DNA of 43,971 bases from Saprospiraceae bacterium (GTDB lineage Bacteria; Bacteroidota; Bacteroidia; Chitinophagales; Saprospiraceae), in NCBI GenBank assembly GCA_028285085.1, contig JANQQI010000101.1, forward strand, positions 1 to 43,971, read 5' to 3'. Position numbers and translations under genes: made by a program. Below are positions 36,874 through 43,971 of the stretch, piece by piece. Numbering within the stretch: position 1 is the stretch's first letter; each line of letters starts with the position of its first letter. Below the pieces are notes generated by a model, which saw only the letters and a program-made list of their open reading frames with translations, ran no database searches and was not told where the DNA came from.

Positions 36874-37996
36874 ACACACGATCCTCTTTGCCCTCTTGTT
36901 GGGGGGGATAGCGGTCAGCGTGCAGGCCAGCAATGGTCTCACGATTTTCAAAAAAAGTGAGTTTACTAAAACCATTAAGAAAGAGTTTCAAATGAGTGGT
37001 ACCGGAGAGGTCTCTCTGGCAAACAAATATGGTAAAGTAGATATACAGGTTTGGGATAAAAACGTAGTGAAAATTAATGTCAATATTATTGTCAAGGCGC
37101 GTAACGAAAAGGCGGCCAATCAGACTTTTGATCGAATTGATGTCGATTTTTCAAATTCAAATAGTTATGTGAAAGCGGAGACGGTCATCAATTCAAGTAA
37201 AAAAGGAAGCTGGAATTTGTGGGGCAATAATAACAAAGGCAACGATTTTCGCATCAACTACGAAGTATTTATGCCCAAAAATGCAAGCCTTGATTTGTAC
37301 AACAAGTACGGTAATGCTGAAGTCGCGGCCATTGGTGGTGATGCCAAGATTAGTGTTAAATACGGTGATTTTCGAGTGGAAAGTGTTGGCCGGAAATGCG
37401 AAATCGTATTAGGATACGGTAATGGTACAATTGTCAATACCGGAGATACTCGCATGGAGATCAAGTACTCTAAAATGCGGATCAAAGAAGCTAATCACGT
37501 AGAGGTAGACAGTAAATACTCTAAAATCTACATTGACCAAGCGGCGGATGTCAGTAGTACTTCCAAGTATGATTCGTATGAACTAACCAGAGTGGAAGAT
37601 TTTACGAATAGTGGGAAGTACGATAATTTTGAAATCGAGCAAGTGCGTACCGTGCGAGCTAATGCTAAATACAGTGACTTTGATATTGAGCAATTGGGCG
37701 GTAAAGGCCATTTCGATCTACAATACGGCGAAGCGAAGATTGAAGAACTGATGGCTGGCTTCGGTGAACTGGAACTCAACGGTAGCTACACCCAATTTAA
37801 AGTCCAGCTGGCGAATGGTGTCGGTTTCGAATTGGACGCTGACGCCAACTACGCCGATATTCATTACCCTTCAGGGATGGATGTTTCTTACGAAAAAGAG
37901 AAAAATTCTCATCATACCGTACGCGGCTCGCGCGCCGGCAAAAGCGGCGGCACGGTTCGCGCTCGCATGAGCTACGGTGGCCTGAGATTGTATTAA
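36851..37996 (+). CDS. Secreted rung-repeat (DUF4097-like beta-helix) protein
   Basis: A 381-residue protein with a signal peptide (MRIQSIFKHTILFALLLGGI, ending near VQA). After a mixed region (residues 30-150) the chain is an array of rungs beginning with Y at 153, 171, 189, 206, 223, 240, 257, 274 and 292, thus 17-18 residues apart. The rungs have the form [KSG]-Y-[GSD]-x-x-x-[IVL] and alternate hydrophobic residues, as in a right-handed beta-helix; the last rungs are 21 apart. This resembles DUF4097 and other putative adhesin-type envelope proteins, without a demonstrated function. The start ATG lies inside the 3' end of the anti-sigma-like gene, so the two are probably translated together and share regulation by the sigma factor. 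Confidence 0.78.
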   Translation: MRIQSIFKHTILFALLLGGIAVSVQASNGLTIFKKSEFTKTIKKEFQMSGTGEVSLANKYGKVDIQVWDKNVVKINVNIIVKARNEKAANQTFDRIDVDFSNSNSYVKAETVINSSKKGSWNLWGNNNKGNDFRINYEVFMPKNASLDLYNKYGNAEVAAIGGDAKISVKYGDFRVESVGRKCEIVLGYGNGTIVNTGDTRMEIKYSKMRIKEANHVEVDSKYSKIYIDQAADVSSTSKYDSYELTRVEDFTNSGKYDNFEIEQVRTVRANAKYSDFDIEQLGGKGHFDLQYGEAKIEELMAGFGELELNGSYTQFKVQLANGVGFELDADANYADIHYPSGMDVSYEKEKNSHHTVRGSRAGKSGGTVRARMSYGGLRLY

Positions 37997-38062
37997 AATA
38001 TGTCCAAGGGCGGTGAAAGCGCGCCCTGACTTTTCTTCATACTCACGCATAGAAATCAATTG

Positions 38063-38096
38063 GCGCATTCCGTTATCGGGATGCGCTTCCTTTTTT
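38063..38096 (+). terminator. Strong intrinsic terminator
   Basis: Arms GCGCATTCCG and CGGGATGCGC pair over ten positions (one G-T) around loop TTAT, then TTCC and six Ts. A weaker AGGGCG/CGCCCT hairpin lies upstream at 38007-38027. They separate the rung-repeat gene from the nuclease gene. Confidence 0.85.
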
Positions 38097-38152
38097 GTAT
38101 CTTGGCCTGACCCGGCGAAAGATCGGCTTTCGTTGCAAATCAAAACCAACAG

Positions 38153-39574
38153 ATGAAAATCAAATTCTGCGGCGCAGCGCAAAGTGTTACTGGTAGTGCG
38201 CATCTGATTACCCTAGACAGTGGATATACTATTTTGATGGATTGTGGCCTGTACCAAGGGCGTGCACCCGAGCTGGAAGACTTCAATACCAGTTGGTACT
38301 TTGATCCGAAAACGATTGATTGCCTGATCCTTTCACACGCTCATATCGATCATAGTGGGCGGATTCCTAAGTTGGTTAGAGATGGATTTCGGGGACATAT
38401 CATCTGTACCCACGCGACGCGCAGTCTGTGCGCGATTATGCTGCTCGACAGCGCTAAGATTCAAGAGCGTGATGCCGAATATTATAATCGGCGACAGATG
38501 AAGAAAAAGAAGAGAAATAAGAAGAAGAAAATCAAAATGCGTTCCCCTCTGTATACTACCGAAGACGTTACTAATGCGATGCAACTATTCATGGGAGCGA
38601 GCTACGACAAATGGTACCAAATTCATAGCAATGTGAGCGTTCAGTTCCGTGATGCGGGGCATATCCTGGGAAGTGCAAGCGTAAGCTTGCGTATCGATGA
38701 GGGCGGGCGCGAAATTCGCTTTGGCTTCACGGGAGATGTGGGCCGTCCGAATCGGCCAATTCTACGCGACCCGCAGCCTATGCCGGAAATGGACTACGTA
38801 ATTTGTGAATCGACTTACGGCGATAAAGATCACGAATCTGCACCCGCTGAATCCGATCGCTTTCTGAGTATTATTCGTAAAACCTGCGTTGAAAAGCGCG
38901 GAAAACTTATCATCCCTGCATTTAGTGTAGGCCGCACCCAGGAAATCGTCTACATGCTAGATCGTCTGGAAACGGCTGGTAAACTGCCCCGTATTCCGGT
39001 TTATGTGGATAGCCCTTTGGCCGTCAATGCGACCCAAGTCTTTGGCTCTCACCCGGAGTGCTTCGATAATGCATTGAACCAATATCTATTGATAGACGAT
39101 AATCCTTTTGGATTCAATGATCTGACCTATGTACGTTCCGTGGAGATATCCAAGCAACTCAATAACTCGGATGAGCCCTGTATCATCATCAGCGCTTCGG
39201 GCATGATGAATGCTGGTCGCGTACGACACCATTTGTATAATAGCATCGACCATCCGAAAAATACGCTTCTCATTGTAGGCTATTGTTCGCCGGATACCGC
39301 CGGTGGTATTCTTCGAAATGGAGCGGAAAAGTTAAAGCTTTTCGGAGAGTGGAAGCCCGTACTGATGGATATTGAAATCATGGACTCTTTCTCTGCACAT
39401 GCGGATCGTAATGAGCTATTGGATTTTCTGGATAATCAGAAAAGTGGTTTAAAAGGACTATTTTTGGTGCATGGAGAATTGGAAAAGCAAGAGGCTTTTC
39501 GCGGATTACTTCACGAAAACGGCTATAAAACAGTGCATATTCCGAAACTCGGCCAAGAATTTGAAGTACAATAA
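38153..39574 (+). CDS. Metallo-beta-lactamase/beta-CASP fold RNA-processing-type nuclease
   Basis: A 473-residue protein of the CPSF-73/YSH1-like family of zinc-dependent nucleases. The metal motif is SHAHIDHSGRIPKL with H62, H64, D66, H67; next come GHILGSASV (histidine ligand), FTGDVGRPNRPIL (aspartate), and the beta-CASP features ESTYGDKDH, IPAFSVGRTQE, SASGMMNAGR and DSFSAHADRNE. No N-terminal KH domain. A lysine-rich segment (MKKKKRNKKKKIKM, about 117-130) lies between the metal motif and the next conserved block, and may contact nucleic acid. Biological substrates of the bacterial members are mostly unknown. It has its own transcription unit between terminators. Confidence 0.92.
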   Translation: MKIKFCGAAQSVTGSAHLITLDSGYTILMDCGLYQGRAPELEDFNTSWYFDPKTIDCLILSHAHIDHSGRIPKLVRDGFRGHIICTHATRSLCAIMLLDSAKIQERDAEYYNRRQMKKKKRNKKKKIKMRSPLYTTEDVTNAMQLFMGASYDKWYQIHSNVSVQFRDAGHILGSASVSLRIDEGGREIRFGFTGDVGRPNRPILRDPQPMPEMDYVICESTYGDKDHESAPAESDRFLSIIRKTCVEKRGKLIIPAFSVGRTQEIVYMLDRLETAGKLPRIPVYVDSPLAVNATQVFGSHPECFDNALNQYLLIDDNPFGFNDLTYVRSVEISKQLNNSDEPCIIISASGMMNAGRVRHHLYNSIDHPKNTLLIVGYCSPDTAGGILRNGAEKLKLFGEWKPVLMDIEIMDSFSAHADRNELLDFLDNQKSGLKGLFLVHGELEKQEAFRGLLHENGYKTVHIPKLGQEFEVQ

Positions 39575-39580
39575 CCCATA

Positions 39581-39611
39581 GAATGACTGGCGGATGAATT
39601 GCCTGTCATTC
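39581..39611 (+). terminator. Hairpin after the beta-CASP nuclease gene
   Basis: GAATGAC pairs with GTCATTC and inner GGC with GCC around an 8-base loop. No T-tract follows, so it may be only a weak terminator or an RNA 3' end. Confidence 0.4.
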
Positions 39612-39788
39612 AAACTACCACCATTTGACAACTGCCTGACAATACTGCCATTCACACACGAACAGCACCCTACTTTGTTCTATCTAACTTCGTTACGTTA
39701 AAAAGAAGTTAAACTTCTATGTTGGACAAAGGTCCATACTAAACGGAGGAAGAAATAAGTTATACAACCCGAAAATCAACATGATTTT

Positions 39789-41315
39789 ATGAATAATCGT
39801 GCTTTCCTATTATTTGGAGGGAGCTTGCTGCTCTTTGGTCTGCTCACTTTGGCTGCTTGTAATAAATTTGATGATTTAGAGCCGGTCAACTATTCTGCGG
39901 AGTTTGCCATTCCTCTATTCCAGACGACGACTTCTTTTGAAGAGCTGCTGGAAAATTTTGACGAGGATACCTACGTCACTATTGCCGAAGATAATCTGAT
40001 CACCTTAAACTATAAAGGAGATATCACCGCTCGAACCAGTGATGATCTCTTTTCCGTTATTGATCAGGAGGGGAATTTGCCTTTTCCGATTCTAGATACG
40101 GTCTTTGCGCTACCTTTCAATATTCCGAATAGTATCGATTTGGATTATGGGATATTGAAAAGTGGAAAGTTACAATGGTGGTATGAATCTCAGCACGATG
40201 AACCGATTACGGTAACGGTTGAACTGCCGAATGCAAGTTTTGAGGGCGAAAGCTTTTCGCATACTTATACCCATTCTAATGGGGTGAACGGCTCCTTTTT
40301 CGGGCCCATCTTTGATTTGAGCGAATATCGCCTGGAACCGATCAATGACAGCCTTTACGTTCGCTATCAAGCGTATCGGATCAATACCCAGGTGAATGAT
40401 ACCTTGACGAATTTCTTCATGCGCTTCGAAGATTTCAGATCCTCCTATGTAGAAGGATATCTGGGAGATGATATTTACGAATTGGATCGTGATACCATTG
40501 AAATTGAATTTTTCGATAACTGGACACAAGGGGATGTTTACTTTGCGGATCCAAAAATTTTGATGACAGTCGAAAACTCTTTCGGCTTTCCGGTACGAGG
40601 GAAGGCCAATATTATGGACGTCATTACGGTAGATGGAGATGTTTTAGAATTAGAGAGTCCTTTTGTTGATAGTATTGATATGGCATATCCATCGCTCAGT
40701 GAGGTCGGAGAGGTGAAATACACTTATTTCTCATTCACCCCGGAGAATTCGAATATCGATATCATTCTCGGTTCGAATCCAATCGCGGTAGACTACGAAA
40801 TGGATGCCTTACCTAATCCTGATCTGGATACGAGTATTCGTGGATTTATGACCGATTCGAGTTTTTTCAAAGTACAGGTGGAGGTTGAATTACCGATTTA
40901 CGGAACGGCTCGTGGCTTTGAAGCTTTCGAAACCTTTGATGTAGATTTTTCCGCTTACGATGAAGCTGATGAAATAGAATTTAAACTAATTGGTGACAAC
41001 GGTGTGCCGCTGGAAGTGGGAGCACAAGTTCTGTTTTTGGATGACAATGGAGGCGTGCTAGATTCCCTTTTTACCCCTTCAGAGATTATCCTCGAAGCAG
41101 CACCTGTGGATAGTGAAGGAGATGTCACAGATATCGCTTCAAAGACGACTTTTATTCCTGTTGCCGGCGAGCGCTTGGACCGAATTTTAACGTCGCGGCA
41201 GGTGCAAGTTCGAACCGCATTCTCTACTTATAACGATGGCCAAGATCTCGTAAGGATTACTTCCACCCAATCGGTAAATATCCGAATGGGCATGAAACTT
41301 GGCATAGAAGAATAG
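39789..41315 (+). CDS. Uncharacterised lipoprotein, paired with a DUF5723-type barrel
   Basis: A 508-residue lipoprotein: signal segment LLFGLLTLAAC with lipobox LAAC, lipidated at C24. The mature part is aspartate/glutamate-rich and strand-rich (FDDLEPVNYSAEFAIPLF and so on), with no motif I recognise. The start is ATG 39789; an out-of-frame ATG lies 8 bases earlier. The next gene, 42 bases on, encodes a DUF5723-like outer-membrane barrel, and the pair is likely an operon whose products may work together at the outer membrane. Function unknown. Confidence 0.72.
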   Translation: MNNRAFLLFGGSLLLFGLLTLAACNKFDDLEPVNYSAEFAIPLFQTTTSFEELLENFDEDTYVTIAEDNLITLNYKGDITARTSDDLFSVIDQEGNLPFPILDTVFALPFNIPNSIDLDYGILKSGKLQWWYESQHDEPITVTVELPNASFEGESFSHTYTHSNGVNGSFFGPIFDLSEYRLEPINDSLYVRYQAYRINTQVNDTLTNFFMRFEDFRSSYVEGYLGDDIYELDRDTIEIEFFDNWTQGDVYFADPKILMTVENSFGFPVRGKANIMDVITVDGDVLELESPFVDSIDMAYPSLSEVGEVKYTYFSFTPENSNIDIILGSNPIAVDYEMDALPNPDLDTSIRGFMTDSSFFKVQVEVELPIYGTARGFEAFETFDVDFSAYDEADEIEFKLIGDNGVPLEVGAQVLFLDDNGGVLDSLFTPSEIILEAAPVDSEGDVTDIASKTTFIPVAGERLDRILTSRQVQVRTAFSTYNDGQDLVRITSTQSVNIRMGMKLGIEE

Positions 41316-41357
41316 ACTGAATTTAGAGAAATGTGCTGTAATCACAGCTATTTTTGA

Positions 41358-42725
41358 ATGAAGTCTAATCCGAAAACAAGCACATATTTTGCAATGCTAA
41401 ATCAACCGATTCAAAAGCAGTTTGGCCTGCTGGCCTGGGTATTGTTTATGCTGTTTGGCTCCGGCCTGCAAGCGCAGCAAGAACTAGGCCTTTACTTCAC
41501 GCGGGACATCTGGCAAGCCAATAGGGTAAATCCGGCTTTTATTACTGATCACGAGTTGCATATTGGCATACCCAATATCTACTACAATGCCAGCCTCGAT
41601 CAATTGTCTTACGATAAAGTCGTTGTCACCCAAAGTGATGGTGATAGAGGGCTTGATATGACGACCCTGATTAATCGCTTGGACGAGAATAATCACTTGC
41701 TGGCTAATGTTGAGCTGGAAGCCTTCAGTGCTTCTTTTGGGATTAATAATCTCCGGATTAGTGTCCATATGGCCGGCAAGTTCAGTAGTTTCATAGATTA
41801 TCCGAAAGATTTGATTGAGGTGGGATGGAACGGTAACGCACAGTTTATCGGAGAAACGGTAGACATTGCCCCTGATCTACACTTCTTTGCTTATAATGAA
41901 CTTGGTGTTGGTGTGGCTACCAAAATTGCTGGTGTCTCGGTAGGGGCTCGCCTGAAATTACTCGGTGGCATCGCTGATATATCGACAGATCGTACCAGTG
42001 CCACTTTGTATACCGATCCCGATATCTATCAGTTGACCCTGAATACGAATTATCGAATCAATTCCTCTGCGGTGCTGGTTTACAATGGTGATGGTGATTT
42101 TGAAATCGATTTGGATGAACTTACCGTGGATGGGTTCTTTTCGGGAAATCCCGGAGTAGCTATCGACTTGGGAGCCAGTATGGAATTTGGTAAGCTGGAA
42201 GTATCGGCGAGCTTGGTTGATCTGGGATTCATTCACTGGAAGCGCAATGTGCGTAATTACCTCAGCCTAAACGATCAGACCTATGAAGGTCTTGACTTCT
42301 CGGCTATTGTGCGTAGTGACGAGATCGATTTTGAAGAGACCCTTGATAGTTTAAGGAATATTTTTGATTTCAAAGAGTCCAATAATAGCTACCGCACTGG
42401 CTTGCCGGGAAAAATTTATATCGGAGCCAATTATCAATTTAACGATATGGTGCAATTTGGTGGCTTGTTCTATTCGGAAGTGTACCGCGGACAGATTTTC
42501 CCCGCTTTTGCTTTGAGTGGTCGTGCGCGCTTTAGCCGTATATTTTCGATGGGGGCCGTCTACGCTATTCGTAATCAAACCTATACGAACCTGGGGATCA
42601 ATATGGTGCTTCGCTTGGGGCCAGTACAGATTTTTGGCGTTACGGATAATATTGTGGCCGCTTTTCAGCCTTTTGATAGCCACAATGTCAATGCTCGGAT
42701 TGGATTAAACCTTGCATTTCGATAA
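41358..42725 (+). CDS. DUF5723-type outer-membrane beta-barrel protein
   Basis: A protein of 443-455 residues. The signal peptide ends near LQAQQ; either ATG 41358 or ATG 41394 (MLNQPIQKQFGLLAWVLF) may be the start, the second giving a shorter signal. The mature part begins ELGLYFTRDIWQANRVNPAF, a PorP-like or DUF5723-like opening, and continues as amphipathic strands to a terminal ...NARIGLNLAFR with a C-terminal aromatic residue. It follows the lipoprotein gene and ends in a strong terminator. The role is unknown; similarity to PorP-like proteins is limited to the early N-P-A-F pattern and the barrel form. Confidence 0.8.
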   Translation: MKSNPKTSTYFAMLNQPIQKQFGLLAWVLFMLFGSGLQAQQELGLYFTRDIWQANRVNPAFITDHELHIGIPNIYYNASLDQLSYDKVVVTQSDGDRGLDMTTLINRLDENNHLLANVELEAFSASFGINNLRISVHMAGKFSSFIDYPKDLIEVGWNGNAQFIGETVDIAPDLHFFAYNELGVGVATKIAGVSVGARLKLLGGIADISTDRTSATLYTDPDIYQLTLNTNYRINSSAVLVYNGDGDFEIDLDELTVDGFFSGNPGVAIDLGASMEFGKLEVSASLVDLGFIHWKRNVRNYLSLNDQTYEGLDFSAIVRSDEIDFEETLDSLRNIFDFKESNNSYRTGLPGKIYIGANYQFNDMVQFGGLFYSEVYRGQIFPAFALSGRARFSRIFSMGAVYAIRNQTYTNLGINMVLRLGPVQIFGVTDNIVAAFQPFDSHNVNARIGLNLAFR

Positions 42726-42743
42726 AGACTGAAATCTTTAGTG

Positions 42744-42779
42744 AAAAAGCGCAATGGGCCATGCTCATTGCGCTTTTTT
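42744..42779 (+). terminator. Intrinsic terminator after the DUF5723-type gene
   Basis: AAAAAGCGCAATG pairs with CATTGCGCTTTTT, extended inward by GGC/GCT, with a T run at the end, 18 bases after the stop. Confidence 0.9.
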
Positions 42780-43399
42780 GGTTTGTATACTTATGCTAAT
42801 TAATTGTTACGTGTTTTGTAAAGAATAGCTTTTTTAATGTCTTGAATATTTATTCTTAATGGTTTGTAGTGGAGTATATAAAAATCTTTTTTATGAATAT
42901 CGGAATCGAGAAATCAAACTACCGATTCTTATGCCTATAAGAAATGCTTAAGTATCAAGTTTAATTAAATCAATGAAGGCATTAATTCACTCTCGAAAGG
43001 ATTAACGCTTTGTCTAATCTCTTTTCAAAAAGATAACTATTCAAGAATTGAGAAACGAGGCAAAATCTCATAGAAGAAAATCAGGACAAAATTGTCTACA
43101 GTTTAATATACCAAATCCAAAACGATCAGAGCGATACTTTAAATGAAGAGATATGCTATCGTCACCCCGCTTACTCTGATTTTATGAAGAAGAACTATAA
43201 TAGCTTTTAGTCTTACCCAAGATTTTAATCCTTGGACAACCTCCTTGAATTATTCAAAAAGAGGAAACCATGATGCGCTGGAAAATAAAGTAGCATTCAC
43301 CCCCTTAATCCTAAACGCCACCCCTCCAATTTTAAACCTCATCCCAAAACGCTTTTGTCCATACCGCTGAAACAGCACCTTTGGTAGAAATGGACAACA
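42780..43399 (+). other. AT-rich gene-free stretch
   Basis: About 620 bases, clearly more AT-rich than its neighbours, with stops in all frames and no open frame of credible length on either strand. I see no recognisable gene remnant, tRNA or repeat. The last 50 bases hold the probable promoter of the next gene. Confidence 0.6.
43355..43383 (+). promoter_or_regulatory. Candidate promoter of the TonB-dependent-receptor-like gene
   Basis: TTG at 43355-43357 and CACCTTTG at 43376-43383, 18 bases apart, fit the TTG/TAnnTTTG pattern with one mismatch. The leader would be only about 10 bases, which is short for this group, so confidence is limited. Confidence 0.4.
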
Positions 43400-43971
43400 A
43401 TGAAATCAATTAAAATCTTACTTGGCGTACTCATCGCCAGCTGCTATGGTATGCCTCAACTGGCTGGCCAGGCATTAACCCAAAGCATAAGTGGCATCGT
43501 AAAGGATGCAATCAGCCAACAACCTCTGGTCGGGGCGACTGTGACCATATTAGACACTTCTCCTCTGCTAGGAGGCACGACGGGGCTCGATGGCCGATTT
43601 CGGATTGAGCAAGTGCCCGTCGGCCGTCAAAATATTGAGGTGGCTTATCTGGGGTACGAACCGACTATTATCTACGGTGCTTTGGTGACCTCAGCAAAGC
43701 CATATTTGCTTGGGGTGACCCTGCAGCCGACGACCTTAGACTTGGAAGAAGTGGTAGTACGCGCGGGTAGCAATGGTCGCCCGCTGAATCAGATGGCAAA
43801 AGTAAGCGCCCGATCGTTTTCCATCGAGCAGTCTTCGCGTTTTGCAGGAGGACTGAGCGACCCCGCCCGGGTGGCTAATAGCTTTGCCGGGGTCACATTC
43901 GGCGCCCCGCAGGATAATGGCGTGGTGGTTCGGGGGAATTCTCCGGTCAATGTCCTTTGGCGGATCGAAGG
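43400..43971 (+). CDS. TonB-dependent-receptor-like outer-membrane protein (5' part)
   Basis: The ATG at 43400 opens a frame of 190 full codons to the window end. A signal peptide (KSIKILLGVLIASCYG, ending near AGQA) is followed by a carboxypeptidase-regulatory-like domain (QSISGIVKDAISQQPLVGAT, then TTGLDGRFRIEQVPVGRQNI and VAYLGYEP). A linker LDLEEVVVRAG leads to the start of a plug domain, with AKVSARSFSIEQSSRFAGGL and a late VVRGNSPVN. This is the start pattern of TonB-dependent receptors of Bacteroidota that take up large molecules. The barrel lies beyond the window. The substrate and any SusD-like partner cannot be seen. Confidence 0.88.
   Translation, partial: MKSIKILLGVLIASCYGMPQLAGQALTQSISGIVKDAISQQPLVGATVTILDTSPLLGGTTGLDGRFRIEQVPVGRQNIEVAYLGYEPTIIYGALVTSAKPYLLGVTLQPTTLDLEEVVVRAGSNGRPLNQMAKVSARSFSIEQSSRFAGGLSDPARVANSFAGVTFGAPQDNGVVVRGNSPVNVLWRIE

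Overview
The window looks like a chromosomal segment of a Bacteroidota bacterium, most likely from the Saprospiria (Lewinella/Saprospiraceae-like). The evidence is a giant surface protein ending in a type IX secretion (T9SS) type B sorting domain (CHU_C), a PorP/SprF-family protein directly after it, many outer-membrane beta-barrels and lipoproteins, TAnnTTTG-type -7 promoter elements, no strong Shine-Dalgarno sites, and atpD-atpC standing apart from the other ATP synthase genes. These assignments come from reading motifs in the sequence, with no database search.

Layout. 1-7.6 kb: the tail of an unknown gene; a minus-strand group of YjbQ-like protein, GH3-type acyl-amido synthetase and LysE-type exporter; a VWA lipoprotein (YfbK-like); a DUF6089-type outer-membrane barrel; nadA; and an RsmI-like methyltransferase. 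7.8-13.5 kb: scpA (kleisin), convergent with a three-gene minus-strand operon of a HEAT-like DUF5691 protein, a MoxR-type AAA+ ATPase and a DUF5682 protein. This resembles a MoxR chaperone system without its usual VWA partner in the neighbourhood. 13.6-22 kb: mostly housekeeping genes. These are a GT2 glycosyltransferase with an extra Rossmann-like tail, atpD-atpC, aminopeptidase P, a solitary ExbD, a polysaccharide deacetylase, gltX and a 63-residue acidic protein.

22.5-35.5 kb is the most distinctive part: a gene for a protein of about 3268 residues (about 18 HYR-like modules, 9 Ig/PKD-like modules, 3 further beta modules, a cadherin-like module, then CHU_C), followed by a PorP/SprF-family gene and an OmpA/PD40/carboxypeptidase-regulatory gene. 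By analogy to SprB/SprF this is a T9SS-exported surface adhesin with its accessory outer-membrane protein and a peptidoglycan-binding partner. Two of its HYR modules carry related inserted domains.

35.6-44 kb: an ECF sigma factor, a single-pass anti-sigma-like protein and a secreted protein built from 17-18 residue rungs form a likely regulatory/envelope unit. Then come a metallo-beta-lactamase/beta-CASP nuclease, a lipoprotein paired with a DUF5723-like barrel, an AT-rich gene-free stretch, and the start of a TonB-dependent-receptor-like gene cut by the window end.

No tRNA, rRNA, CRISPR array, transposase or prophage gene was seen. The strongest candidates for something undescribed are the inserted domain duplicated in the giant protein, the MoxR/DUF5691/DUF5682 set without a VWA protein, and the rung-repeat protein downstream of the sigma/anti-sigma pair.
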